A stretch of DNA of 64,000 nucleotides from JADGGM01 sp027307005 (GTDB lineage Bacteria > Gemmatimonadota > Gemmatimonadetes > Gemmatimonadales > Gemmatimonadaceae), in contig DATIEP010000032.1 of the NCBI GenBank assembly GCA_035455745.1, forward strand, positions 15,787-79,786. The letters are read 5' to 3'. Within the stretch, counting starts at the first letter, position 1, and each line of letters opens with the position of its first letter. The notes beneath the pieces were generated by a model. It saw only the letters and a list, made by a program, of their open reading frames with translations. It was not told where the DNA came from and ran no database searches. A program made the position numbers and the translations under genes. Of this stretch, positions 31,069-41,033 are shown piece after piece.

Positions 31069-32425
31069 TGTAGTGCTCCTCGTCCAGCCGCAGCTCGCCT
31101 TCGACGTCATCGTAGCTGAACAATTCCGCGTACCGGCCCCAATCGATGACGGTCTCGAACTGACGCCGGGCCTCGGCCCGCGTGAACGACGTTTCGAGAT
31201 CGGCCAGCACCGCTTCGGCCAGCAACACGCGCGTGGGACTCGTCTCCAGCTTGTGCACGATCTCGCGCATGAGCGACAGGTGGTCCAGCACCGCGTGGCG
31301 GAACAACGTCTTCTGCGCGTCGAGCTCGAGCGGCGCAAACCGTTGGCCTAACGGCGTGAGATACACGCTCCGCTCCTGGATGTCGGCGAAGCCGAGCAGA
31401 TCGGTGGCTTCGGCGATGCGGATGAGCACCTCGCCGCGCATCTGGAGATCGCGCGCCAGATCGCTCAACGTTCCCGAGTTGCCGATCCCGGAGAGGTACT
31501 GCACGAAACCCGTCAGATCGTCAATGCTCACATCGGGCAGCGCCTGATACCGCCGTGCCCGCGCCGGCTCCGCCTTCCGCCGCTGGCGGCTCGGCGCGCG
31601 CATGTACTGCTCCACCAGCTGCTCCGCATCCTCGTCCGGATTCGTGATCACCTGGTAGATCGCATCCACGAGACGCGTGCGCGCCGGACTCTTCTCGCGG
31701 CGCTCGGTTGGGCGCAGGCCCTTGAGCTCGACGCGCACGCGGCCCGGATTCGCGCCGAACACCAGAATGCGATCCGCCATCGACACCGCCTCGTCGATGT
31801 TGTGCGTCACCATCAACACCGATTTCGTCGGCATCGCGCTGTCGTTCCACAAATCGCGCAGCTCGCCGCGCAGCGTTTCTGCGGTGAGCACATCGAGCGC
31901 CGAGAACGGCTCGTCCATGAACAGGATTTCCGGCTGCACGACGAGCGCGCGCGCGAACCCGACACGCTGCTTCATGCCGCCCGACAGCTCCTTGGGAAAC
32001 GCCTCCTCGAACCCATCGAGACCGATGAGGTCGATCGCGCGCAGCGCTCGATCGCGGCGCTCGGTTTCGGGGACGTCGGTGGCCAGCAAGCCGAGCTCCA
32101 CGTTCTGAAACACGGTGAGCCACGGAAACAGCGCGAATTGTTGAAAGACGATGGCGACCTGTCGGTTAGGCCCGTGCAGCGGCGCTCCGCGCGCGAGCAC
32201 GCGGCCTTCCGACGGCTCCAGCAGCCCGGCGAGAATGCGCAACAACGTCGACTTTCCCGAGCCGGACGGTCCGAGCAGCGCTACGAATTCGTTCTCGCGC
32301 AGCTCGAGATCGATGCGTTCGAGCACCGGCGCCGTATCGTCGCTGAAGAACTTGCGCACACCTTCGGCCGCCAGGAGCACGGTGCCCGGCGGCTTGGCTG
32401 CAAGTGCGCGCGACGTGGTGGCCAT
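31061..32425 (-). CDS. ABC transporter ATPase, nitrate/sulfonate type, with AAA-associated C-terminal domain
   Basis: 454 residues. The first 250 are a standard ATPase: Walker A GPSGSGKSTLLRILAG, Q-loop FQQFALFPWLTVFQ, signature ELSGGMKQRVGFARAL, Walker B ILFMDEPFSALDVLT, and H-loop VTHNID. Residues from about 290 form the AAA-associated C-terminal domain (ALPDVSIDDLTGFVQYLSG, LLGFADIQERSVYLTPLGQR, LLAEAVLADLETSFTRAEAR), seen in a subset of NrtCD/SsuB-like ATPases and probably regulatory. It pairs with the double permease 22 bases upstream. No periplasmic binding protein gene is nearby. Confidence 0.9.
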   Translation of the reverse strand: MATTSRALAAKPPGTVLLAAEGVRKFFSDDTAPVLERIDLELRENEFVALLGPSGSGKSTLLRILAGLLEPSEGRVLARGAPLHGPNRQVAIVFQQFALFPWLTVFQNVELGLLATDVPETERRDRALRAIDLIGLDGFEEAFPKELSGGMKQRVGFARALVVQPEILFMDEPFSALDVLTAETLRGELRDLWNDSAMPTKSVLMVTHNIDEAVSMADRILVFGANPGRVRVELKGLRPTERREKSPARTRLVDAIYQVITNPDEDAEQLVEQYMRAPSRQRRKAEPARARRYQALPDVSIDDLTGFVQYLSGIGNSGTLSDLARDLQMRGEVLIRIAEATDLLGFADIQERSVYLTPLGQRFAPLELDAQKTLFRHAVLDHLSLMREIVHKLETSPTRVLLAEAVLADLETSFTRAEARRQFETVIDWGRYAELFSYDDVEGELRLDEEHYNA

Positions 32426-32446
32426 CGGTGGTCCTCGTTAGGCGAA

Positions 32447-34216
32447 TCAGCCGAGACGGAAACGGGTCTCGGCGTATCCATACAGTCGCCGCCAGAGCAG
32501 CCGGTTGATCACGATCACGATCCCCGCCATGACGAGCGTGCCGGCCAGCAGGACCGGGAAATCGCCGCGCTCGGCCGCACCTGCGATGAGCGCGCCAAGC
32601 CCTGTCGTGCTCGTCGTGTGCCCCGCGAACGTGACGTACTCGGCCACGATGCTCGCATTCCAGGCGCCTCCCGTGGCGGTGATCATGCCCGTCACGAGAT
32701 ACGGGAAGATGGCAGGAAGGATGAGCGTCTTCCAGCGCCGCCAGCCGACCACGTGGTACATCGTCGCCGCTTCCTTGAGGTCCGACGGTATCGACATCGC
32801 CCCCGCGATCACGTTGAACAGCACGTACCACTGTGTGCCAAGGAGCATCAGGGCCACGGCCGCCACGTTGAGGCCTCCGGGGACGGCGAGCAGCGCCAGC
32901 AGCAGCACCGGGAACACCGCCGTCGCCGGAATCGATGCCGTGATCTGTACGATCGGCTGCAGGCGTCTCGCCCAACGCGGATTCGTCCCGATCGCGACGC
33001 CCGCGGGAATGGTCCACGCGGCGGCCAGCACGAGGGCGATCGTCGTGCGCGCAAGCGTCGCCCCCGCGCTCTCGCCCACCCGTCCCCAGTCGCTTCGCGT
33101 TAGGCCGCTCAGCGCGTGCGCCGCCAGTGCCGCGCCCCACAGGACCGCGGCCGCGGCCAGCGCGAGCGCGACGATCCCGACGCCGCGCCGCCTGCGCCGC
33201 CGGCCGGGCGTCATCGTCTCCGGCATGGTCTCGGGTGTGTCCCCGTTGCGCGACGCGCTCAACGCGTGGTCGATGCGCCGAGCCGCCGGCCGCAGGACGC
33301 GCGACCGCAGCGCGTCGATCAGCCGCGACCCTCGCAGCGCATCCAGTACTCGAGATGTCGGCGCGTTGCTCCCGGCGCTCTCGAACTTGAACCGGTCCGA
33401 CCACGCGAGCAGCGGACGCCACAGAATCTGATCGAGCAGCACGATCACGATCACCAGCGTGAGCAGCCCGAACACGAGCGCACGCGTATCGCCCGCGTCC
33501 GCTGCCGCCGCGAGGTACGACCCCAGGCCCGGGAGGCGTAGACTTCCGTCGCCAACCGCGAACTGCTCGCTCGCCATGAGGAAGAACCAGCCCCCGGCCC
33601 AGCTCATCATGCTGTTGGCGATGAGCGAGATCACGCCGAACGGCACCTCGAGGCGCGTGAACTTGCGCCAGAATCCCAACCGATAGATGCGCGCCGCCTC
33701 GGTGAGCTCGCTCGGAATCGTGATCAGCGACTGGTGAAAGCTGAAGGCGAGATTCCAGGCCTGGCTCGTGAAAATGAGAATCACGGCCGCGAGCTCGAGT
33801 CCCAGCGTTCGTCCGGGGAAGAGCGCGACGAGCCCGAGCACTACGCCCGGCATGAACGACAGAATGGGTATGCTCTGGAGAATGTCGAGCAGCGGCAGCA
33901 TCACGCGCTCGGCCGCCTTGCTCGACGCGGCAAAGCGCGCGTATGCGAGCGAGAACACGAGCGACACGATGTACGCCAGCACCATGCGCAGGGTGGAGAG
34001 CGCGGCATAGTACGGCAGCTTGGCCGGAGAGAGCGAGATGCGAAAGCCGGGCGACAACGGCGCTCGCCACTCGGCGGCCGCGCGGGTGACGCCGAACGTG
34101 ACCGCGGCCACGCCGCACAGGAGGACGAACTCCACCCACCGCGGCGCCGGAGTCGTGACGACCGGCGCGGCGGGCGAGCGGCCCTCTGTAACGACGGGAG
34201 CGATCGGCTGCGCCAT
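32447..34216 (-). CDS. Fused double permease of an ABC importer (two BPD_transp_1 domains)
   Basis: 589 residues with about twelve hydrophobic segments in two homologous halves. Each half has the EAA coupling loop: TEAARIYRLGFWRKFTRLEVP near residue 180 and KEAATMYHVVGWRRWKTLIL near residue 480. A charged linker of about 80 residues (including RRRRRRGVGIV) joins them. Permeases of nitrate, sulfonate and taurine importers are normally two single-domain copies; here both are one polypeptide, serving as the whole membrane unit for the ATPase downstream. The transported substrate is unknown. Confidence 0.88.
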   Translation of the reverse strand: MAQPIAPVVTEGRSPAAPVVTTPAPRWVEFVLLCGVAAVTFGVTRAAAEWRAPLSPGFRISLSPAKLPYYAALSTLRMVLAYIVSLVFSLAYARFAASSKAAERVMLPLLDILQSIPILSFMPGVVLGLVALFPGRTLGLELAAVILIFTSQAWNLAFSFHQSLITIPSELTEAARIYRLGFWRKFTRLEVPFGVISLIANSMMSWAGGWFFLMASEQFAVGDGSLRLPGLGSYLAAAADAGDTRALVFGLLTLVIVIVLLDQILWRPLLAWSDRFKFESAGSNAPTSRVLDALRGSRLIDALRSRVLRPAARRIDHALSASRNGDTPETMPETMTPGRRRRRRGVGIVALALAAAAVLWGAALAAHALSGLTRSDWGRVGESAGATLARTTIALVLAAAWTIPAGVAIGTNPRWARRLQPIVQITASIPATAVFPVLLLALLAVPGGLNVAAVALMLLGTQWYVLFNVIAGAMSIPSDLKEAATMYHVVGWRRWKTLILPAIFPYLVTGMITATGGAWNASIVAEYVTFAGHTTSTTGLGALIAGAAERGDFPVLLAGTLVMAGIVIVINRLLWRRLYGYAETRFRLG

Positions 34217-34322
34217 CCTGAGTCGGGGTTCGGGAGACGAGGAAGAAAAACGGCGCAGGCCACAGACGGAAGTGTCCCCCGCGCGAACGGTCGCGCCGGG
34301 CCCGACGTGTCACCGCATGGGA

Positions 34323-36509
34323 CTACTTCCCTTCCAGCTCGTCCGCCAGCCTCGCCGACTCGTAGACGTTCCGCAGCGCCTCGATGATGGCGCGCGACGA
34401 CACGCTCACCGAGCGCGCGGCGTCGTCGGTGAAAATGAATCGGTTAGGCAGCGACTCGATGTTGCCATCGAAGATCAGGCCGACGAGCTCGCCGTCGCGG
34501 TTCACCACCGGACTCCCCGAATTGCCGCCGATGATGTCGTTGGTCGACACGAAGTCGAGCGGCGTGCTCAGATCCATTTTCGCCCGCTGGTCCATCCAGC
34601 GGTCGGGCAGGTGAAACGGCGGCTTGTCGTCGAACGCCGTCGCATGACCGAACATGCCGTAAAACGTGGTCTTGTACGGCGCGATGGTCCCGTTGTACGG
34701 ATAGCCCTTCACGACACCGTCGGTGATGCGCAGCGTGAACGTCGCATCGGGCGGCAGCTTGGTGTTGTACACCGCGAACAGCGCTTGACCGACGCGATCG
34801 GCGTTGGCCGAGATGACGTCGTTGAGACGCGCTTCCGCCGCTTGAACCTGGTCGACTAACGGAGCGATCTTGCGAGCCAGGACGATCATCGGATCGGTGG
34901 ACGTGTCCACCGCTGCCTTGCCGCCGTCGAGCAGCGCCTGCCGCGCCGACAGCGACGCCAGCTTGGTGAGCGAGAGCAGCGACGCCGCCACATCCTCCGG
35001 GGCGCGCAGCCCCAACACGATGCTCCGGTAGGGATCGTTAGGCGGGAGCGCCTGCTGCACCGACTTGAGGAACGAAACGAGCTGCATCCGCTCCGACGCC
35101 GAATCGACCGGCTGGTCGACGAGCACCGACTGCCGGATCCGCGCCAGGCCGTCGCCGCGGTATTGCGGCAGGCGCTTCGCATCAGCCAGCGCGCTCTCCG
35201 CCGGTATGCGCACCAGAGCGCCGGCCCAGTTCAGCAACTGCGAGCCGAATGGCGGGTTGAAGCTGAAGCCGTAGTAGTTCGTTTGCGCGGCCATTGCCGT
35301 GAGCTGTCGCTCGGCGTTCGCAATGTCGGTCCAGGCGGTGCCGTACTTCGGCCGGAGCGCCGGGTCTGCATCGACGCGCGCACGAAGATCCCGCTCGAAC
35401 GCCGCCTTCCGCGCCATGATCGTCGAGTCGAGCAACCCGGCGCGGTATCCGGTAATGGCCTTCTTCGAGTTCTCGATGTTGAAGATCAGGTTCTCGTACT
35501 TGCGCTGGTTCCCGGCGCTCTGTGCGCTCAACGTGTTGAGCATCGCGATGACACGATCGTAGGCGGCGAGCGTGAACGGATACTGTACGTCGCGCAGGTA
35601 CTGCATCTGCGCCAGCGTCAGCAGCCGGCCCGTCGAGCCGGGATTCCCCGTCACGAAAACCAGATCGCCCTCGCGCGCGCCGGACTTACTCCACTTGAGA
35701 TAATCGGTCACGACCATCGGCGAGTCGTTCTGGTAGACGCGCAGGAGGGCCATGTCGAGGTCGTAGCGAGGATACGTGAAGTTGTCCGGATCGCCGCCGA
35801 AGAACGCCGCCTCTTCTTCCGGCACCATCACGAGCCTGACGTCGGTGTAGCGTTGATAGCGGTACAGCGAGTACATCCCGCCCTGATAGAGCGTCACGAC
35901 CTCACAGCGCAGGTGCGTCGACGCCGCGCACTCATCCTGCACCTGGGCGATTGCCGAATCGCGCTGCTGCACCTGCGCGTCCGCGCTCTTCGCGGTCACG
36001 GCGCCGCGAATGCGCTTCGTCACATCCTCGATCGACTGCAGTTGGTCCACGTACAGCGTCGAGCACTTTCGTTCGTCCGCGATCGTCGCGGCCACGAAGC
36101 CGGTGGTATTGTAGTTCGTGTCCGCCGGCGACGCCGAGGCGACGCACGCACGCGCACAGTGATGGTTGGTCAGGACCAACCCGCGCGCCGAGACGAACGA
36201 CGCCGAACATCCCGGCAGCCGCACCGACGCCAACCGCACGTGCGTTAGCCATGCCGAGTCCGGCGTGAATCCGTACGTCCGCTTCCAGTACTCGAGCGGC
36301 GGAGCATCGAACGTCCACATCGTGCCCGCCTCTTTCACGTACTTCGCCGGACCGAGCGGAACCGGCAGCCGCGCCGGCTCTTTCGGCACGCGCAGCGGCG
36401 GCTTGCGCCCCGTTACTTGCGACAATGATGTCGATGGAAGCCCAACGGAAAGAACGGCGAGTGCCACAAAGGCGCGACGGAGCGGACAGAGCAGGCGATC
36501 GATAGTCAC
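34323..36509 (-). CDS. S46 family dipeptidyl-peptidase (Dpp7/Dpp11-like)
   Basis: 728 residues from a GTG at 36509. The open frame reaches 36722 but the signal peptide (LLCPLRRAFVALAVLSVGLP) starts here, so the enzyme is periplasmic. The catalytic triad is visible: His in GLVLTNHHCARACV, Asp in YPRYDLDMALLRVYQ, and Ser in DIIGGNSGSPVVNRDGELVG near residue 665. MWTFDAPPLEYWKRTYGF is the conserved family N-terminus. It removes dipeptides from peptide N-termini. The S1 specificity residue just after the Ser block (GLIFDGNIESLPNRF) cannot be assigned with confidence here. Confidence 0.92.
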   Translation of the reverse strand: MTIDRLLCPLRRAFVALAVLSVGLPSTSLSQVTGRKPPLRVPKEPARLPVPLGPAKYVKEAGTMWTFDAPPLEYWKRTYGFTPDSAWLTHVRLASVRLPGCSASFVSARGLVLTNHHCARACVASASPADTNYNTTGFVAATIADERKCSTLYVDQLQSIEDVTKRIRGAVTAKSADAQVQQRDSAIAQVQDECAASTHLRCEVVTLYQGGMYSLYRYQRYTDVRLVMVPEEEAAFFGGDPDNFTYPRYDLDMALLRVYQNDSPMVVTDYLKWSKSGAREGDLVFVTGNPGSTGRLLTLAQMQYLRDVQYPFTLAAYDRVIAMLNTLSAQSAGNQRKYENLIFNIENSKKAITGYRAGLLDSTIMARKAAFERDLRARVDADPALRPKYGTAWTDIANAERQLTAMAAQTNYYGFSFNPPFGSQLLNWAGALVRIPAESALADAKRLPQYRGDGLARIRQSVLVDQPVDSASERMQLVSFLKSVQQALPPNDPYRSIVLGLRAPEDVAASLLSLTKLASLSARQALLDGGKAAVDTSTDPMIVLARKIAPLVDQVQAAEARLNDVISANADRVGQALFAVYNTKLPPDATFTLRITDGVVKGYPYNGTIAPYKTTFYGMFGHATAFDDKPPFHLPDRWMDQRAKMDLSTPLDFVSTNDIIGGNSGSPVVNRDGELVGLIFDGNIESLPNRFIFTDDAARSVSVSSRAIIEALRNVYESARLADELEGK

Positions 36510-36749
36510 GTAAGCCTCGTCGAGTCGAAATGGGGCGAAATCATGCAAGCCAAATTTGATCGTCGAGCGACAGAGCGAAAGGCCTTTCTCACGCGGCGGT
36601 GCATCGCGCCTCGCCTTGGCATGGACCTCGCACTGCGATTGACGCACCGGTTGGTGCACCTTACCATGACGGCGCCGCGGTTGCTCGGACAGAACTGCAT
36701 TCGTCTCTTCGAGCACACGCACGATCTCTTACACCTTCGATCGGTCGAG

Positions 36750-37331
36750 ATGCCGCGTCGCCCACGCTTTCTTCGTGCTGTCGTCGCAATGGCCGCCGGT
36801 GCGCTGCTCGCGAGCGCCGCGACGGTCCAGGCCCAGGACGGGATACGAACGACGCCGCCCGTCGAGGAGCCCCAATCCTTCAGCGCCTTCCATTACTCGG
36901 CGCTCGCGCTCGGCGACTCGATCGTCGAGCTGGCGCGTGAACAGTTGGGCAAGCGATACGTGTTCGGCGGCACGTCACCGCGGCGCGGCTTCGACTGCAG
37001 CGGATTGGTCAAGTACATCGCGAGTGTGCTTCACATCGACGTACCGCGCACGGCTCGCATGCAGGCGCAGGCGGGCGCACAGGTCGCGAAAGACACCGCA
37101 CAGCTGCTACCCGGCGACCTGCTGACGTTCGGACGCGGGTCGCGCATCTCGCACATCGGGATCTACGTGGGCAACGGACGTTTCATCCACGCGAGCACCA
37201 AAGCCGGCCGCGTGATCGAAACGCTGCTGCTTCGGCCGCCGGCGCGCGGCATCAAGCCATGGCAGGGCGTGCGTCGACTCGCGTTCGCCGACGCCGATTC
37301 TCTCACGGCGAGCGAGTTGCCGCTTCACTGA
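36750..37331 (+). CDS. NlpC/P60 family cell-wall peptidase
   Basis: 193 residues from the ATG at 36750; the frame is open to 36543 but the signal peptide (RFLRAVVAMAAGALLASAAT) begins here. The catalytic Cys is in RRGFDCSGLVKYI, the His in RISHIGIYVGNGRFIHAST, with GKRYVFGGTSP before the Cys. The family cleaves gamma-D-glutamyl-diaminopimelate bonds in peptidoglycan stem peptides. It converges with the CapA-family gene six bases downstream. Confidence 0.88.
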   Translation: MPRRPRFLRAVVAMAAGALLASAATVQAQDGIRTTPPVEEPQSFSAFHYSALALGDSIVELAREQLGKRYVFGGTSPRRGFDCSGLVKYIASVLHIDVPRTARMQAQAGAQVAKDTAQLLPGDLLTFGRGSRISHIGIYVGNGRFIHASTKAGRVIETLLLRPPARGIKPWQGVRRLAFADADSLTASELPLH

Positions 37332-37337
37332 CGAACG

Positions 37338-38516
37338 TCAGGGCCGACGCACGCTCGCCTCGACGACCACATGCGCGCCCGTTCTCGGAAAATCCAGTTT
37401 CGACAGCGAGTCGGCGAGCACCGCGGCGCGCGCTCGGGGATCGGCGCGCACCAGCCCCGGAGCGCGTTGTCGCGTCGAGATCAATCGCACCGCGCTCACC
37501 GCTCCGCGCCCGTCCATGGTTGCGCACAGCACGGCGCCGCGATCGAGCGGACTCCGCAACGCGAACGGTCCGTACGTGACGAGATTGCCTAACGAATAAG
37601 CAATGAGGGCGCCGTGGCGCCATTCGAGCGCGCGCACTACGTGCGGTCCGTGCCCAACGACGAGGGTCGCCCCGGCATCCACCGCCGTGTGGGCGAACGC
37701 CACCGGATTCCCACGACGCTCGTCGAGAAACGTCTCCATCGTGTCTCGCGTCCGCTGGGCGCTTGCCCCTTCGGCGCCGACGTGCATCGTGACCACCAGG
37801 CGCGGATAGCGCGCAGCCGCGCGCGACACGTGTCGTCTCACCGCGCGCAGGTCGCGCACGTCAGGCTCGCCCGAGCTCCCGAAACCAAGGAATGCTACGG
37901 TGTCACCCCGCGACGAGACGACCGGCGTTGCGAGGGTGTCGGCGCCGGTCACGTGAACGCCTGCGCGGTCGAGCGCGTCGAGCGTGCGCGCGAGCCCCGT
38001 CACTCCTGCGTCGCGCGAATGATTGTTGGCGACGTTGGCTACGACCTCTCCGCCGTCGCGCAAATGACGAAGAGCTGACGCAGCGGATGCAGGCATTCGG
38101 AGCGCGTAGCATCCCGAGGTCGAGCCGGCGCACTTCGTTCGCGTACTCGTATCCGGATCGGTCGCGCTGTCGCCGATGGCGCCCTCGAGGTTCACCATCA
38201 CCATGTCGGCGCTGTCGAGCATCGGCACGAGCGGCGCCAATAACTGCGAGGGCGCGGGCAACGCCTCCGGCCGACGTCGCATCCACTTGGCGGCGCGATC
38301 CACCCACGTCGTATCGAGGTTGGTGCCGAGGGATACGTCGCCGCCCATGCACACGCGCACCCCGGTCGTGTCGGCTCGCGACTCTCCGGTGCGCGTCGGT
38401 TGCGACAGCAATGGAGTCGCCGAGGACGCGACAAAGGCCAAGGTCAGAGCCAGCGAAAGGCGACCGCGGAGATGCGTCAGAACGACCGCTCGAATGCATG
38501 TCCGGAATTGGGACAT
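37338..38516 (-). CDS. CapA/PgsA-family metallophosphatase-like protein
   Basis: 392 residues with an N-terminal signal sequence (LTLAFVASSATPLLSQ). CapA marks: RVCMGGDVSLGTNLD (GGD), VMVNLEGAIGD (NLE), VANVANNHSRDAG (NNH), VVTMHVGAEG, and TLVVGHGPHVVRALEWRHG (GHGPH). The fold resembles calcineurin-like phosphatases and the family is linked to poly-gamma-glutamate capsule synthesis, but no capsule synthetase genes are near. The role here is open; a periplasmic metal-dependent phosphatase is possible. Confidence 0.85.
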   Translation of the reverse strand: MSQFRTCIRAVVLTHLRGRLSLALTLAFVASSATPLLSQPTRTGESRADTTGVRVCMGGDVSLGTNLDTTWVDRAAKWMRRRPEALPAPSQLLAPLVPMLDSADMVMVNLEGAIGDSATDPDTSTRTKCAGSTSGCYALRMPASAASALRHLRDGGEVVANVANNHSRDAGVTGLARTLDALDRAGVHVTGADTLATPVVSSRGDTVAFLGFGSSGEPDVRDLRAVRRHVSRAAARYPRLVVTMHVGAEGASAQRTRDTMETFLDERRGNPVAFAHTAVDAGATLVVGHGPHVVRALEWRHGALIAYSLGNLVTYGPFALRSPLDRGAVLCATMDGRGAVSAVRLISTRQRAPGLVRADPRARAAVLADSLSKLDFPRTGAHVVVEASVRRP

Positions 38517-38687
38517 GCATTCCCATTGGCGGGCACCAGGCCGCGAAAACAATCTGGCGGCGGCTGGACAAACCATTGCTTTACAAGCGATTGTCCAATC
38601 TGTCACTCGGGCACGCTCCTTCCCGTAGGGGAGTGAGCGAGAAGCCGCACATCAGCGGCGCCTACGACCCATCTGAGTCATTGATCT

Positions 38688-39932
38688 GTGGACATTCCGC
38701 GCGAACCACCTAGCAAGAAAAAGCGCAACATTCTCATCGGCGCTGGCGTCCTCGCCGTCGTGATCATTACTGCAGCGCTCAGTCGCCTCAGTCCGGCCGC
38801 ACCGCCGGTAGACCGCGCGACCCTGATGATCGACACCGTACGCCGCGGCGAGATGGTGCGCCAAGTTCGTGGACCCGGCACGTTGGTACCCGACCAGATC
38901 GTGTGGATCTCTGCTCTTACCGGCGGCCGCATCGACCAGATCTACGTGCGTCCGCCTGCCACGGTCACGGCCAACACCTTGATCCTTACCATGTCCAATC
39001 CGGACGTGACGCTCGAGCAGCTCAATGCCGACCAGCAGCTGAGTGCTGCCGAGGCCGCCATGGCCAGCCTCAAGACGACGCTGGAAACGCAGCGTCTCAA
39101 CGAGGAAGGCGTGGTAGCCAACGCCCAGAATCAGTACCAAACCGACAAGCGCGCCGCCGATGTCTCGGAAGCATTACTCGCCAAGGGCTTGATTTCCACG
39201 CAGGATGCGGCGAACGCCAAGGATAAGTCTGCCGCATCAGAAACTGCGTTCAAGGTGGAAACCCAACGGCTCGATGTGATGTCCAAGACAATCGATGACC
39301 AGTTGAAGCTGCAGCAGCAGCAGATCGACCGGCTGAAGGCGATTTCCGAGTTCCAGAAAAAGCGAGTGGAATCGATGCAGGTTCGGGCTGGCTCCGATGG
39401 CGTGCTCCAGGACATGGATCTGCAACCGGGCCAGTGGCTGCAGCCTGGAACACTGCTCGCCAAGGTGGCGCAGCCCGGCAAGCTCAAAGCCCAGCTTCGC
39501 ATCCCGGAAAACCAGGCGGCCGACGTGCAGGACGGTCAGCCGTGCGCGGTGGACCTGCGAAACGGAATCGTTCAAGGACACGTAACGCGTATTGATCCCT
39601 CGGCGCAGTCCGGAACCGTGGGTGTGGACGTGGCGCTCGACGGGAAGCTGCCTCCGGGCGCTCGTCCGGACCTGAGCGTCGATGGGACGATCGAGGTGGA
39701 GCGGCTCAAGAACGTGCTCTACGTCGGGCGGCCCGCTTACGGACAGCCGGAGAGCACGGTCGGTCTCTTCAAGTTGACGCCCGATGGCAAGGAAGCGACG
39801 CGCGTGAACGTGAAGTTGGGCCGGGCATCGGTTACGACCATCGAAGTGGTGCAAGGTCTCAATGTTGGCGACAAGGTGATCATCTCCGACATGTCGCAGT
39901 GGGATTCGCACGACCGCGTCAGTTTGCATTGA
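38688..39932 (+). CDS. HlyD/RND-type periplasmic adaptor protein
   Basis: 414 residues from a GTG. One N-terminal membrane anchor (ILIGAGVLAVVIITAALS), then a barrel-lipoyl half (GTLVPDQIVWISALTGGRID), a long alpha-hairpin coiled coil at about residues 95-225 rich in Gln/Ala/Leu, the second lipoyl half (VRAGSDGVLQDMDLQPGQWL) and beta-barrel and membrane-proximal domains. Such adaptors bridge an inner-membrane ABC or RND pump to an outer-membrane channel. It leads an operon with two ABC ATPases and a MacB-like permease. It lacks the GTTAGGC word. Confidence 0.88.
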   Translation: MDIPREPPSKKKRNILIGAGVLAVVIITAALSRLSPAAPPVDRATLMIDTVRRGEMVRQVRGPGTLVPDQIVWISALTGGRIDQIYVRPPATVTANTLILTMSNPDVTLEQLNADQQLSAAEAAMASLKTTLETQRLNEEGVVANAQNQYQTDKRAADVSEALLAKGLISTQDAANAKDKSAASETAFKVETQRLDVMSKTIDDQLKLQQQQIDRLKAISEFQKKRVESMQVRAGSDGVLQDMDLQPGQWLQPGTLLAKVAQPGKLKAQLRIPENQAADVQDGQPCAVDLRNGIVQGHVTRIDPSAQSGTVGVDVALDGKLPPGARPDLSVDGTIEVERLKNVLYVGRPAYGQPESTVGLFKLTPDGKEATRVNVKLGRASVTTIEVVQGLNVGDKVIISDMSQWDSHDRVSLH

Positions 39933-39996
39933 TCGAGTACGACCAGTTTCAGCCGAGCACTCAGCGTACGCATCCAACCTCGACCCCGGCCTCCCC

Positions 39997-40797
<801 letters not shown>

Positions 40798-40810
40798 GAC
40801 AACGGGACGA

Positions 40811-41016
40811 GGCGGCTCGCGCCGCCTGAGGGACGCGGGGGCGTCGCCGTCCCCGGGAGAGACGGCCGCCTAACGACGGCCGGCGGGATTTCGGGAGCGG
40901 TCCGGGGATCGCGACCCGACGGGGAACCCGCACGCCTCCGCCCTCCGGTGGCCGTTAGGCCGCCGTCTTTCCTCAGGGGACCGTGTCCCCGCTTCCCCCA
41001 GGCGGCGCGAGCCGCC
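40811..41016. repeat. Palindromic intergenic element related to the repeats at 25.8 and 26.4 kb
   Basis: GGCGGCTCGCGCCGCCTG (40811-40828) has its perfect reverse complement at 40999-41016. Inside are a second inverted pair carrying GCCTAAC (about 40862-40880) and GTTAGGC (about 40950-40968). The outer arms continue as CCTGAGGGACGCGGGG and, inverted, CCTGGGGGAAGCGGGG, the core found in the repeats flanking the four-helix-bundle gene. It fills the gap between the ATPase and permease genes. Confidence 0.65.
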
Positions 41017-41033
41017 GCTCCTCCGGAGCAGCC

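Noticed and set aside
29827..34322. A fluoride riboswitch ahead of crcB.
   Set aside because: crcB starts inside the upstream gene and I see no fluoride-motif stem upstream of the operon either.
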